39,579 bases of DNA from Reclinomonas americana ATCC 50394 (GCA_048213135.1 PS015153.1:18962-58540); one strand, 5' to 3'; numbered from the stretch's first letter, positions 20,495-39,229 are shown. Notes: a model not told the origin generated them from the sequence alone. Translations and numbers: made by a program.

Positions 20495-22118
20495 CGACGA
20501 CGACGTCGCGTCGTACGTANNNNNNNNNNNNNNNNNNNNNNNNNNNNNNNNNNNNNNNNNNNNNNNNNNNNNNNNNNNNNNNNNNNNNNNNNNNNNNNNN
20601 NNNNNNNNNNNNNNNNNNNNNNNNNNNNNNNNNNNNNNNNNNNNNNNNNNNNNNNNNNNNNNNNNNNNNNNNNNNNNNNNNNNNNNNNNNNNNNNNNNNN
20701 NNNNNNNNNNNNNNNNNNNNNNNNNNNNNNNNNNNNNNNNNNNNNNNNNNNNNNNNNNNNNNNNNNNNNNNNNNNNNNNNNNNNNNNNNNNNNNNNNNNN
20801 NNNNNNNNNNNNNNNNNNNNNNNNNNNNNNNNNNNNNNNNNNNNNNNNNNNNNNNNNNNNNNNNNNNNTGGAAAGGAGAAGAGAGTGTGAGAGAGAGGAG
20901 CAAGATGGGAAGGCAGCTCAGTAAGACAAGCATTTTGTGCTGAGTGCAGTGACCATGGGGGCGCTGTCACCCTTCCGTCTTCACCCTCGTTCTCGCCCTT
21001 CTTCGTTTATATTTCCCATTCGTCCCATGTTCTACTTCTCTATCTCACCCTTCTCTTGCACCTCCTCATCTTTCTCCATTCCATTCCCAATTTTCCATGT
21101 TCTGCTTCTCCTTCTCACTCCTCTCACTTATTCCTGTCTCTCATCTCGTCATCCTTCCCCTCCTCACCCTTCTCCATTTCCGTTTCCAATTCTTTTCCAT
21201 GTTCTGCTTCTCCTTATCTCTCCCGCCCTGCTGCTTATCTTTTCCTCCTGCACTCGTTCCACGAATCTTGTTCTTTCCATTTATCGTTCTCACCCGTCTC
21301 CCGGTTACAACTCTCGCCATCTCACTTTGTCTCTTGTTCCCTCCCCGTCTTCACTCTTGTTCATTCCCTCTTTCCCCCTTTCACCCTTCCCCGTTCTCCT
21401 TCTCGTTCTCGCCCTTCTCCGTTTCCATTTCCCCTTCGTTCCGTGTTCTACTTCTCCTTCTCACTCGTCTCGCTCACCTTCTCTCTCTCATTCTTTCTCC
21501 TCCTCCTCATCTTGCTCCCCTTCCCGTCTTCCCCTCCTCACCCTTCCCCTCCTTCCCCTCTTCCCCTCCTCATCTTGCTCCCCTTTCCCCTTCCCCTCCT
21601 CACCCTTTCCCCTTATACCCCCTTTCCCCCTTCTCACCCTTCCCCACCTCCCCCCTCGCGCAGCCCCGCTTCGTGGAAGACGTGGAGCGCACAATGTCAC
21701 TCCTGGCCTTCGGACTCATGGCCCCGGCAGCTGGCGAGGGAGGTGCTGGTGCCGCTGGCTCCTCCGCCGGCCTCCCCGAGAGTCTGATTCCGCCCGAGTC
21801 GGCCTCACTGCTGGACATTACGCACCGACAGCAGGTCGGCGCCGCCCTCAACGCCGCCATTCTGCAGTCGCAGTCACATGATCAAAGTTGCGCCCATTAC
21901 CATCCTCTCTTTTGTCATAGCGTGCCTCACTCTCTCCTGCCCCCTTCTCCTCAGACGCCAAGCTGCCGATTCTGTTGAAAATCCTGGTGTGGGCACAGAA
22001 GCGACTCAGCGAACGCTACGAGTTCCCCGTCATGTCGAGCTTTGCGGGCACGGTGTTTTCTGGTGGCTCTGGTGGTTCGGCGTCGGCCGCGGCCGCCGCC
22101 AGTGGCAGTGGTCGTTGA
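20245..22118 (+). CDS. GID8: GID8/TWA1 homologue (GID/CTLH ubiquitin ligase subunit), central part in gap
   Basis: Visible exons: 20245-20393, then a gap, 21664-21886 and 21955-22118 (TGA). The amino end is Gly/Gln-rich and runs into ISREAWEQRLAEVHVARE, the segment that precedes the LisH motif in GID8 proteins. The last exons carry the CRA region: VEDVERTMSLLAF, LLDITHRQQVGAALNAAIL, LPILLKILVWAQKRL and YEFPVMSSF, all in GID8 order. GID8 is the scaffold subunit of the GID/CTLH E3 ligase, linking the RING subunits to the substrate receptor arm. The LisH and CTLH parts (about 100 residues) must lie in the gap 20520-20868 or nearby. The final intron has a GTTGCG donor with agreeing phase, and exon 1 probably ends at another one (20394). 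An insertion rich in Gly and Ala splits the CRA region relative to animal GID8. Confidence 0.85.
20870..21663 (+). other. Pyrimidine-rich GID8 intron
   Basis: It consists of long C/T-rich stretches with recurring TTCTCCTTCTC and CCATTCCC phrases, ending in CCCTCGCGCAG. No exon was found in it on either strand. Confidence 0.7.
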
Positions 22119-22249
22119 GGTGGCGATGTGGTGGTGGTGGTGGTGAAAAAACATGTAAAGCAATGTGAATGCATCAGAAAGGGGGAGAAGCACTTACGGG
22201 GGAGAAGCACCTACTTATGCATTAGCGATTACAATTACAACAACAACAT

Positions 22250-26233
<3,984 letters not shown>

Positions 26234-26689
26234 CTGGGAGGGAGGGAGGGAGGGGAAGGGGAAGGGGGAGGGGGTGGGGGGAGGGAAGGGGAAGGGGAAG
26301 GGAGCAGTCAACAGGGTGTGACAGGAAGAGATGTGACAAGGCATCGCAAGAAATTAAGAGATAGGCATAACCTCGAAGAGAAGGGCATAGAGAGTGCGAA
26401 ACAAGGAGAGGAAAACGACACGAAAATAAGAGGAATGAGTTGACACATATCGATAATGAGAGGACATGATGTGAATGGCATCCAAACAAAACCTAGGAAG
26501 TCACCGGAGCGTGATGAAGAGAAAGCAAATGAACATGGCAAGAAAACACGAGAGATGAATGAACGATTACAGCGAAGAGGACGCGATGAGAACGGCAACA
26601 AAACAGAAGCAAACAGGACAGAACGTGGCGAAGAGAAAGAATGAAATGTGGCACGAGGCGAGGAGAACAGCACGAGAAACAAGAGCCAC

Positions 26690-27600
26690 AAGTTGACAGG
26701 AACGAATGATGACGAGCATGGCTTCCCAAACAAAACCAGGAGAATGGACGGGAATGTAACACAAGGCGACGAGAATTGCACGAAAAAGTTGACAGACACA
26801 AAGAGAACGTGATGAGAATGGCAACGAAAAGTGGAGCAAAAACTCGACAGATAAACGCATGTAGAGATCACGATGAGAACGACACGAGAACGGCAACAAA
26901 AGAGCAGAAGGTCGACAGAGATAGATGACGATAAGCCTGGTGGGGAGGAGAAGAGAATGGCCACAAAGGAGCAGAAGGTCGACAGATAAACGCATGAAGA
27001 GAACGTGATGAGAATGGCAACGAAAAGAGAAGTAAACTCGACAGATAATCGCACGAAGAGATCATGATGAGAACGAGAGACGAGAATGGCAACAAAAAGA
27101 GCAGAAAGTCGACAGATTAATGACGATAAGCGTGGTGGAGAGGTGAAGAGAACGAGATGAGAATGGCAACTAAAAGAAACAGAAGTCGACAGGTAAACGC
27201 ATGAAGAGAGCGAGATGAGAATGGCGACAAAAAAAGCAAATACTCGATAGATAATCGCACGCAGAGATCATGATGAGAACGAGATGAAAATGGCAACAAA
27301 AGAGGAGCAAAAAGTCGACACACATAGGCGCATATGAAGAGATCATGATGAGAATGGCAACAAAAAAAGAGAACCAGAAGTCGACAGGTAAACGCATGAA
27401 GAGATCATTATGAGAACGAGATGAGAATGGCACAAAAGCGATAGAGCAACGCATGAAGAGATGACGATGAGAACGACACGAGAATGGCAACAAAAGAGCA
27501 GAAGTCACCAGATAAACGCAAAGAGAACGAGATGAGAATGGCAGATAATCGCACGAAGAGATCACGACGAAAACGTGATGAAAACCAACAGAGAATGTGG
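26690..27600 (+). repeat. Degenerate minisatellite, 58-77-bp unit, about twelve copies
   Basis: Units start at TCGACAGATAAACGCATGAA or variants (about 26838, 26981, 27041, 27186, 27245, 27379) and continue with GAGATCATGATGAGAACG and GAGAATGGCAACAAAA. The array lies upstream of the first resolved exon of the IQ gene. Minus-strand frames across it are repeat artefacts despite their length. Confidence 0.85.
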
Positions 27601-27691
27601 AGCAAAGACGAACATAATCAAACACAATCTTCCGCACATCTCTCTTTCTCACACACTCTCTCATTTCTGTTTGCATTATTCAATCACTCAC

Positions 27692-27731
27692 GTGAACGAG
27701 AGATGCGGTTGAGCTCCTCGCGCAGACACAT
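27692..27731 (-). CDS. Possible first exon of the IQ-motif gene
   Basis: ATG at 27731 opens MCLREELNRISRS and reaches a GTGAGTG donor in phase 1. The next resolved exon (26233) needs phase 2, so a further small exon would have to lie in the minisatellite intron. The link is unproven. Confidence 0.25.
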
Positions 27732-27979
27732 TGCCTCGCAATGAGGGCAGTGAGAGAGCAGGAGGAGCGGCACGAGGGCTCCTGCTCATGTGTGTGAGTG
27801 AGAGTGAGTGGGGACAGAGGACAGTTCGGAGAGCGCGAGCCGTGTCTGTCCACGTACATGCGATGAGTGCAGCGGGCGATGTGGTGAGACAGGTGTGTGG
27901 GGAGTGTGTGTATGTGTGTGTGTGAGAGAGTGAGTGGCACAGAGAATTGGAAAAAAATGAGCGAGATAATTTTGCATGT

Positions 27980-28015
27980 GAGAGAGAGAGAGAGAGAGGA
28001 GGAGAGAGGAGGGAG

Positions 28016-28062
<47 letters not shown>

Positions 28063-28690
28063 NNNNNNNNNNNNNNNNNNNNNNNNNNNNNNNNNNNNNN
28101 NNNNNNNNNNNNNNNNNNNNNNNNNNNNNNNNNNNNNNNNNNNNNNNNNNNNNNNNNNNNNNNNNNNNNNNNNNNNNNNNNNNNNNNNNNNNNNNNNNNN
28201 NNNNNNNNNNNNNNNNNNNNNNNNNNNNNNNNNNNNNNNNNNNNNNNNNNNNNNNNNNNNNNNNNNNNNNNNNNNNNNNNNNNNNNNNNNNNNNNNNNNN
28301 NNNNNNNNNNNNNNNNNNNNNNNNNNNNNNNNNNNNNNNNNNNNNNNNNNNNNNNNNNNNNNNNNNNNNNNNNNNCTCCTCCTCCTCCTCCTCCTCCTCC
28401 TCCTCCTCCTCCTCCTCCTCCTCCTTCTTCTTCTTCTCCTGGTACTCCTGCTCCTCCTATTTCTGCTACTCCTGCTCCTCCTACTCTCTCTCTCTCTCAC
28501 TCACTCCCTCACTCCCTCCCTCCTCCTCCTCCTCCTCCTCCTCCTCCTCCTCCTCTCCCTCCCTGCCTCCCTCCTCTCCTTCTTCTTCTCCTTCTCCTCC
28601 TCCTCCTCTTCCTCCTCCCCCCTTGTCGTCTTTCTTCTTGGTACTCCTGCTCATCCCACTCTCACTCACTCTTTCTCACTCACTCACTCC
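27980..28690. repeat. (GA)n, gap, then (CTC)n microsatellites
   Basis: A GA tract up to the gap 28063-28375, then CTC and CTT repeats. This lies upstream of the plus-strand gene starting at 28752. No coding signal. Confidence 0.9.
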
Positions 28691-28751
28691 CATCCCTCGC
28701 ACTCACCACCTCTCCCTTCCCTCTCCCTCCCTCCCGCTTGTCTCTCATTAG

Positions 28752-31159
<2,408 letters not shown>

Positions 31160-31176
31160 TGACTGCAGTTCACTGG

Positions 31177-33556
31177 TCACAATGCATCCCCCTCGCGCAT
31201 GATGTGCGCACACGCGAGCTGCTGCTCGCGCATGAGCCGGAAGCAGCGGTACTTGCGCCGGTGATACTCGGCAGTCTCCGACCGCGGTTCAATCGTGACG
31301 ACATGGCGGGGCGCCTGCGCGGCCATAATGCGGAACACGCGACGTGTGCATGCGTCAAAGTCGCGGGCCTGGCGCACGCGCAGTGAGGGGACACATTGAA
31401 TACACTCCTTGTAAAGATGACCTATCCTTGAAAACGCACATCTTCATCCTCTTCTGCAGCAGCCGCGGACATGGCCAGCATGGCCGCACCGAGGAGCATG
31501 ACCTCAGTGTGAGGCATCAGCAGCACCTGGCACTCGGTGGCGTTGGCCAGCTGCTCCACAAACAGCGGGTTCTTGGCGAGACTGCAAGCGAGATCTGTAA
31601 ATGAGAAGCGCATCGGAGGGGTGTGAAGAACGCGACAGACGTACCCGCCACACAGCACGATTTGAGAGGTGCGATATCCCACGCCCGACAGCGACTTGAA
31701 AATGTCGAGCAGTCCGTACGCCAGTGACTGGGTGAGGGCCAAGTAGTGCCGCGCGAGGTGCTCCTCGTCGGTCATCGGGTAGTGCAAGCCCATCCATGTG
31801 GCACTGCGGGTGGGAGGGAGGTGAGGAGGGAGAAGGGACTGTGGAAGGGAAAGGCGAGAGATCAGGAGGGAGAAGGAACAGAGGACTGTGGAAGAGAAAG
31901 GCGAGAGATCAGAGGAGGGGAAGGGATAGAGGGCTGTGGAAGAGAAAGGCGAGAGATCAGAGGAGGGGGAAGGAACAGAGGACTGTGGAAGAGAAAGGCG
32001 AGAGATGAGGAGGGAGAAAAGAGAGAAGATTGTGGAAGAGAAAGGCGAGAGATCAGAGTAGAGAAAAGGGAGAGAGGACTGGGGAAAAGAAAGGCGAAAG
32101 ATGCAGACAGACACACCAAGAAAGAAACAGGCAGGCAGACTGACGAATCCACGGACACACAAGATAAGGAAATGAGAGTCAGACACACAGGCAGCGTAAC
32201 GATGACAGAAAGCAATTGAATACAAATACCAGAGACGCTATAGCGACCACGCAACGACAGCGACGAGTCGGCATGCGGGCTGCGGTTCCCCAGAAAGTAT
32301 GGCAGCACGTGCATATCGCGAGTGAGTGTGTCTCGCTCGTGACCACCAGCGAGGCGATCCAGCACGGCAACAAGACGTGCCGCAGTCTCCACTTCGGAAC
32401 TCGAATCATGTAGCGCCGCTGCGGCCACTCGGAGAAACTCGCTGATGACGCATCCGGTAGCACTGTGCGCTTACAGATACGTTAGCGTGTGGAGTGCAAT
32501 GGCATGCAGCACAATGACGTGCCTTTCTCTGCACATAACATCGCCACTCATGAGAGGAGTCCAAGGGCGTGGAGAACAACACAAAAACGTACCCGCCCTC
32601 ATTCAAGAATACTGAGTGACCGGCTGAGGCGGGGAAGAGATGATAGGGGCCCCACACTCCGTGCACCTGTCGACCGTGGTCGCCCTTGGAGAGTGCCATG
32701 ACGCAGGTGCTCGTTCCACCAATGACGCAGATGCGCTGCGGTGGGGAAGGGGAGCAATCAGGAAATGCATGGGACATGAAACCCGAAAGAAGACTGAGCA
32801 TGTAACGAGGGAGAGGTGAAAGACAAGGAAGAATGACACGACAAGATGTGCTGTCACGGCCAAGCTCTCTTTCTAACGCCCCCTTTTGCTCATTGCTGTC
32901 ATGTCCATTCTCTCTTTCACCTTCCCCCGCTGACCCTCACCTCATCCATCACCGCAGCATCAATCTGTGAGCTCATACTTGAGCAAAACAGCATCCTCCA
33001 CCCAGGCAAATCTCTCGAGACAAACCTCGCCACCCTCATTCGGCTCCAGTCCCGCACAGAAACTCCCAAGAACACCCGCGTGCGCATCGATCATGCCTGC
33101 CGCCACTGCCACACCCGCACCCTCCCCCACGTCAATGCCAAACGCCGCAGCGCAGGCCGGTGACATGCGACCAACACGACTGCCGATGGGCCGAATCTCC
33201 GTGCCGATTTTCTCCAACCCCACCGGCTCCTCTACCCTCATGCGTCAGCACAACAATAGCAGGAGACATACAAAATGGCATCAGCTCACCAAACAGCTCC
33301 TGCAAACCGAGCTCCTTCCACACCGACGACTCCCAACCACGATCCACACCCTCGGTGCCGTACAACCACTTGCAGATGACCGTGCACAGTGACCTGCGGC
33401 AGAGCAAAACAAGCAATTCATTCACCAACAAGCAAGCAATAGCTATCTTGATGTTGAAGTCCGACCGTATCCAAAACATCAACGCAAACACCAGTCTTGA
33501 GGCAGCAGCGGGTTTCTCGTGTGCGTGCGTGCGTGCGTGTGTGCGTGCATGCGTGC

Positions 33557-33588
<32 letters not shown>

Positions 33589-35592
33589 TCGCTCGCGGAG
33601 CTTCATGTCAACCACTCGGTCTCCCACCACCTCCACCTTCGCCCACCCACCTCTGCCTTCCCATCTCCTGCACCCGTTCCGCCGACTCGCCCTTCACACA
33701 CGCGCGGAACGCCAAGTAATCCGCCAAATCAAAGAAGCGACCGGCGCGCTGCCACCACTCCTTTCCACGCTGCTCTCGCAACCACATCAGCTTGGGCACC
33801 TCCATCTCCGGGCTCATCACCCCGCCCACCGCACTCAGCGCCTGCCGGTGTTGCGCGCGCGTCACACGGTCGGCCTGCTGCGTCGCACGATGATCGGCCC
33901 ACAGAATGACATTCCATTGATCGTCGTCGTCGTCGTCCTCGTCCAAGGACACGCTCACGGGCGCGCCGTGGACGTCGGTGACGACGAGACTGCAGGTGGC
34001 GGAGAAGCCAATGCCTCGCACGCGTGAGGCGGCGTCGGGGGAGCAGCGGTGAAGCGATTCCTGCGGGGTGGAGGGGGGAGGAAGAGAAGGAGGCGAAGGA
34101 GGGGAGGGAGTGAGATAATGACGATAGAAGGGGAGTGAAACGGAGGTCGTCTTCTCGCAAGTACTGCTAGGTGAGGAAGGCAGAACGGCGAGAAGCGAAG
34201 GCAAAGGCAAATGACGGAATTACTCAATGCAGGAAGAGGCACGAGGGAGAGAAGACGCTGTGCTGTAGTCGTCGTGGTGGGCGACGACCTGTATGCCAGC
34301 GTCTCATCTCTCTTTCTTTCTTCTCTCACTCAACAGTCTCTGTACCATTGAGGAGAGCAGACGCTGTGCTGCATGCCAGCCACTCTTCTCTCCCACTCTC
34401 ATTCTCTTCTCTGTCTCTCTACGATTTAGGGAGAGACACGAGGGAGCAGATGCTGCATGCCAGCCACTCTTCTATCTCTCCATTCCTTCTCTCACTCCTC
34501 AGTCTCTCTGACACTGAGGGGGAGGCATGAGAAAGAGCAGATGCTGTGCTGCATGCCCACTCTTCTCTTCTTCTTTCTTTCTTTCTCTCACTCCTCAGTC
34601 TCTTTGTCATTGAGGAGGAACGAGGAAGAGCAGACGCCGTGCTGTATGCCAGCCTCTCTTTCTTCTTCTCTCTCTCTCTCACTCAATCTGCCTCTGTGTG
34701 ATTGAGGGAGAGCAGACACAGCGTCGTTCGCCAGACGCTCTCTTCTTCCTCTCTTTCCTTCTTTCACTCCTCAGTCTCTGTGTCATTGAGGAGGAGACAT
34801 GAGGCACAGCAGAAGCTGCGCTGCATGTCAGCCTCTCTTCTTTCTCTCTTCTTTCTTTCCTTTGTCTTCTGTCTCTCACTCTGTGCTGTGATTGAGGAGA
34901 GGCACGAGGGAGAGCTGTATGCCAGCCTATATTCTCTTTCTTCTTCTTCTTCTTTCTCCGTCTCTCTACGATTGACGGAGAGACACGAGGGAGCAGACGC
35001 TGTATGCAGGCCTCTCTTCTCTCTTTGACACTGAGGGCGACGCACCAGAAAGAGCCTCTCTCCTCCTTCTTTCTTTCTGTCTCTCTCTCTCTCTCTCTCT
35101 CTGTGACTGTGGGAAAGGCACGAGGGAGAGCCTCTACTCTCTCCTCTTCTCTCTACGTTCTTTTTCTTTCTCCCACTCAAAGTCTCTCTGTGATTGAGGG
35201 AGAGGCATGTCGGAGAGCCTCTACTCTCTCCTCTCCTCACTCTCTCTCTCTCTCTCATTCACTCCTGTCGCCTTCAGTTGTCTTTCTCATCCTCATCTAT
35301 TTCTCCGCCCCTCCCCTCCCCTTTTCATCCCCTTTTCATCCCCTTCTCCCCCCAGCACCTTCACACACTCCACCACCGCCTCCCATATGTTCTCCGCACT
35401 CTGCACCGCCGTGCTCACACTCTTCCCCTCCTCGCCGACACTGAGTGGTCGCCATTGTGTACGAATCGCCCGCTCACTCACTGCTGCTGCAGCAGCAGCA
35501 GTGACTGTGACACTACGAGGAGAGAAGAGACTGGCGCGCACAGAGCCAGTGCCAACGTCGATGCCGAGGAAGAGCTGGTCGTCGTCGCTCAT
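31177..35592 (-). CDS. FGGY: FGGY-family carbohydrate kinase (D-ribulokinase-like), 598 aa
   Basis: Exons: 35592-35359, 34060-33651, 33393-33290, 33231-33026, 32735-32593, 32462-32256, 31803-31645, 31581-31440, 31368-31177 (TGA); 1,797 nt, all phases agreeing. Landmarks in family order: the phosphate-1 loop LGIDVGTGSVRASLF (residues about 9-23), IGFSATCSLVV, NVILWADHRA, EMEVPKLMWL, RFFDLADYLAF, MIDAHAGVLGSF (with the likely catalytic Asp in the IDAHAG motif), GGTSTCVMA (phosphate-2), GVWGPYHLFP, VLPYFLGNRSPHAD, IVLCGG (adenosine loop) and a tail YHRRKYRCFRLM. This is the eukaryotic FGGY / YDR109C type, cytosolic kinases that phosphorylate sugars or sugar alcohols such as D-ribulose using ATP. 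Length is typical. A low-complexity Ala run interrupts the first domain. Exon 6 ends at a GTTGCG donor. Start is the first ATG in frame. Confidence 0.93.
33414..33612 (+). repeat. Dispersed repeat, copy 3
   Basis: Same landmarks as at 7928: CAATTCATTCACCA, CGTATCCAAAACATCAACGC, CAGTCTTGAGGCAGCAGC, then a longer (TG)n run and GTTCGCTCGCGGAGCTTC. It lies in a kinase intron (33394-33650). Confidence 0.8.
34230..35265 (+). repeat. Degenerate minisatellite in kinase intron 1, 60-100-bp unit, about a dozen copies
   Basis: Each unit has a TCTCTGTGTCATTGAGGAGG-like phrase, then CACGAGGGAGAGCAGAC, GCTGTGCTGCATGCCAGCC and a C/T-rich stretch. Copies lie near 34347, 34428, 34513, 34609, 34700, 34791, 34890, 34972, 35104 and 35195. 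Confidence 0.8.
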
Positions 35593-36047
35593 GATTGACA
35601 AGAAGGAAAAATGTAAGTTGTCCTTCGACGTGCTTCACTTGTTGACTGTTGGGTGCTGTGAAAGAATGCCATGGCAGAAGAGTATGTGGTGAGGTGGTGC
35701 TTAGATGACTACCAAGAGAAATCGAAAGCAAATGGATCGATTGCGACGTCGACGTCGTGACCGACATGACGAGGTGGTGCTTTCGCTTACTTTGAGGAAT
35801 ACAACGGCAGAGGAGTCAACGAGGTCCGTCGACTCGACGAGGTGGTGCTTTCGCTGACTGCTGGTAATGATTGCAGTTCTCGATCGCGACTTGTTCGAAG
35901 CTCCGATATCGAACGCACACAGCCAACAGTTTCAGAATTCGGCTGTCCACTCACGCGGATTTCATTGCCACTTCCCTAGGATGGCGCACATGGTGCATAT
36001 ACGATGGAGAGATGCGGGAGGGAAGCGGTCGCGCGTCGACGGTGGGA
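35593..36047. other. Intergenic region between kinase and lysozyme genes
   Basis: Contains GACGAGGTGGTGCTTTCGCT twice (about 35768 and 35837) and a third variant near 35689, plus an inverted partial copy of the dispersed repeat at 35868-35917 (GCAGTTCTCGATCGCGACTT then GTTCGAAGCTCCGATATCG). This is the presumed kinase promoter side. No coding signal. Confidence 0.6.
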
Positions 36048-36669
36048 TTAGTAAAAGTCCTTGTCGATGGAGGTGCCGCACCTGCGTGGCAGGAGGTGAG
36101 TGCCGAAATCATAAACAACAGGCAGAATAACACAGTCGCAACTCGGAAGTCGTGCCCATGTACTGCGTGAAGAACGTGCGAGGTGAGCGAGTGGTCGGGA
36201 AGAGAATGAAGTGCGCAAACAAACCTGCTTCATAGCGGGGCGAGACCAGCTGCACAGCGGGTGAGGGAGACAGGAGTGGGCATTGTGATGTCAGCATGCA
36301 GACAACAAGGGAGGAGACGCACCCGCCAAACGACTTCCAGTCGGAGAAGCTCGCATTGTTATCTGCACGACGGGTGAGTGAATTGCTCACACTCGGCACG
36401 AAAGCAGGTTGCATGCAGCGCACCGTAGTGGGCGTCTGGTCGTGAGGGCATCACAGAGAGAAGGGGAAATGAGTGACCGGCGTGTACTGAGGGATGAGGG
36501 AGACTGAGGTGACGCAACACCACAGCGGCAGGTTGCTGAAGCTTGTGTCCTGCATCGAGGGGAGGAGGAGGTGAGATGAAACACGGAGGGAGAGAGAGAT
36601 GAGTGGGGGGGGGGGGGGGAGGGTGCAACAGAGCTACAGTGAACGAGAAATATGAGAAAAGTGACAGAG

Positions 36670-36707
<38 letters not shown>

Positions 36708-38589
36708 CTTTCTCCGTTTCTTTCTTCTATCCCTGACTCTCTTTCTCGCAACCTCGCCTCACGCAACTCCACACATGATGGGGCCCCATTGCGAGGCCGA
36801 CGAGTAAATGGCGGGCTGGTGACCGCGGGCGTGGATCTGGTTGACAGCCTCGCGGAAAAAGTTCTTGTTGCCTGTGTGCGAGCACCAGTTCGTCGTGTCA
36901 GAGCCGGAGCAGAGAGAGAGAGAGAGAGGAGATATGGAGAAGAAGAAGAAGAAGAAGACGTTGAGGGAGGAGGAGGACACGAGGAAGAAGAAAAGAATAA
37001 GAAGTGTAGCATCTGGGGAATACAATCAAGGCGGCAAAGGCAGGCGAGGCGAGTGAGAATGTGTAGAACTGTGTGCGTGTGGACGAGGGAAAGAGTGGAG
37101 AGCACAATCTGATATGGGAGACAATGCAGGCGAAGCGATGACAGAGATGGAAACGACGCACACGCACAGCAGTTCTCACAATGGAAGGAGGAAACGGCGA
37201 TAGCGAGAGACGAAACATACTCGCCCTTCCCCTCTCAGGAACTCAACTGCCACAATCACGCCAGTGTCCCGGAGCCTCAATGTCGAGCCACACCGAGCCG
37301 TACTTGGCACCGGCGCGGTCCATGGCGCCCATGGCATCGTCGACCTGCGACGCCGCCGACTTTGTCATGGTCAGGAACAGGTAAATGTCGACGTACTCGA
37401 TGCCGGCGTTGTGCGCGCGAATGACGTCGTTGGCAGCGTAGGGGTTCACGTTGCCGTCTGTGGAGGAGGAGGGAAGGGAGGGAATGAGGCGAGGGAGGAA
37501 AAGGGGGAGAAGAGGGGAAGACGAGGAAGGAGAGAAAGAGGGGAATGGAGGATGAAGAGAGCTGGGGAAGGAGTGGGAGGAAGGAGAAAAAGGGGTACAG
37601 ATGGAAGAGGAAAAGGGATGGGAGGATGAAAAGAGTCAGGTAGGAATCAGTGAAGAGCGGGAACAAAGCAAGGATTAGTGAGACAGAAGGAAGGAGGAAG
37701 GAGGATGCTCGAGTATGCGGGACTGAGAGGAGATGGAAGAGAACCAAGCGAGGGGGGAATGAGCAAGGAGAGACAGAGGAGATGGGGAACGTGGCAAGGA
37801 AGAGTGGGAGGAAGGAGAAAGAGGGGTAGAAATGGCAGCGGAGAAAAGATGAAAGGAAGGGAACAGAGGAAGAGAAGGGAAGGGAAGCAATAAAGAGGAT
37901 AAAGAGAGAAGGCATTGAGGAAGTGATGACTGAGGAAGAGGGAGAACATGAAAACAAAGAGGAGGAGGAAGAGAGACAAGAAAGAGTCAGTGTTTTCGAA
38001 CAGACCCCCAAGTGCAAAAATCAATCATTTCTCCGCATTCTCTCTCTCCCTTCTCTCTCTCTCCCACACACACACACACACACTCTCTCTCCCTCCCTCT
38101 CTCNNNNNNNNNNNNNNNNNNNNCTCCACACACACACACACACTCTCTCTCCTCCCTCCTCCTTCTCCCTCCTCTCTCTCTCTCTCTCTCTCTGAGCGCA
38201 CTCACCACTGGTCATGGCCTGCACAATTGCAAAGTTGTGTCCATTCTGCTTCAAGCAGTTCCACGAGTCTTGCGACACGTTTCCTCTGAAAAAAGAGTGA
38301 GAGTGAGCAAAGAGTGAGAAGAGAGAAGAGAGAAGTTTGTCCGAAAAAATGCAAATGTGTGTGAGAGAGTGGAGTGAGCGCAGTGTGCGTGTGTGACTGT
38401 GAGTGTGAGAGAGCGCGCAACTGGAAGTACGAGAGGTCAAGGCCTGTGCGTGGAGGGAAAAATAATGAGTGACAACGTAAACTTCGGAGCGAGCGAAAAA
38501 ACGGTGCCAGTGTGCGCACCAAAGGTAGCCAGTGCGACGGGCAGCAGCAGCGCAGCAGTGACGATGATGAGGAGAGCCGTGCGTGCCAT
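36048..38589 (-). CDS. Secreted GH25 (Chalaropsis-type) lysozyme, ten exons, 211 aa
   Basis: Exons: 38589-38520, 38443-38422, 38285-38206, 37457-37248, 36871-36768, 36549-36519, 36362-36323, 36249-36225, 36162-36143, 36081-36048 (TAA); 636 nt, all phases agreeing. A signal peptide (MARTALLIIVTAALLLPVAL) is followed by GLDLS with the first conserved Asp, then WNCLKQNGHNFAIVQA, GIEYVDIYLFLTM, YGSVWLDIE with the catalytic Asp and Glu, PAIYSSASQWGPIM, LPLWY, FGGW, MKQY and the terminal SIDKDFY with a conserved Asp. GH25 enzymes cleave the beta-1,4 bonds of peptidoglycan. In amoebae and other bacterivorous protists they are secreted or lysosomal, so digestion of bacterial prey or defence is likely. 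Cysteines at WNC, RDCG, MCG and ECG may form disulphides. Four donors are GTTGCG and one is GTTGAG; four exons are 20-31 nt. Confidence 0.92.
37460..38200 (+). repeat. GA-rich lysozyme intron with CA/CT microsatellites and a 20-N gap
   Basis: A purine-rich stretch with recurring GGAAGGAGAA units, then CA and CT repeats on both sides of the gap 38104-38123. Minus-strand frames through it are artefacts. Confidence 0.7.
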
Positions 38590-39229
38590 TTCTTTGCAAG
38601 GAAAAGAAGTGTCCTGTGTCCCGTGTCATGCGCGCCAAAATTTCGAACGTTACAAACAAGATCTCTAACTCCCCTTTTTCAGTCACAAGAGAGATAAAGG
38701 TGAGTGTGAAACTGCCGCATAAGAGAAGAGTGAGATAGAGAGAAAAGAGAAAGAGAGAGGAAGGCAAAAGAGCAAGAGAGTGGGGAGTTTGTTTGAGAAA
38801 GACTGAGAGAGCAAGAGAGAGAGAGAGAAAGTCAAGAGAAGAGGAGAGTGAGAAGAAGAAGAGTGAGCAAAGAGTGAGAAGCACTCAAGAGATAAGAAAG
38901 AAGAGACATTGAGAGAGAGAGAGAGGCAAAGAGGACAGATGAGAGCTTCATACTCTATCTCTCTCTTGTCTGACGCTGAAAAGAGACGACCTTCACACTC
39001 ACACTCGCTCGCTCACTCACTCACTCTCCCTCAAACACTGTCTCTCACTCACTCACACACACACTCTCACTATCGCTCTCTTTCTCTGTCTCTCTCTCTC
39101 TCCCCACTCTCTCTCTCTCTCACACCTCACTCTCTCTCTCTCATACTCACTCACTCTCTCTCCCCCTCCCTTCTCCCTCCCTTCTCCCATCTCCCTCCCT
39201 TCTCCCTCCTTTCCCTCCCTCACACTCTT
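38590..39229. other. Region upstream of the lysozyme gene, no coding signal
   Basis: AGAGAGA- and CTCACTCA-type low complexity. I looked on the minus strand for the thioredoxin domain expected downstream of the TXNDC9 exon and saw none. Confidence 0.6.

Noticed and set aside
26690-27600. Array of regularly spaced short repeats as a CRISPR
   Set aside because: Repeats are degenerate, lack unique spacers of constant length and lie within intron-bearing eukaryotic sequence.
26308-27676. Minus-strand frames of up to 248 codons rich in Phe, Ser and Leu that look like a membrane repeat protein
   Set aside because: They are translations of the degenerate minisatellite; units differ in length by non-multiples of three and no flanking exon joins them.
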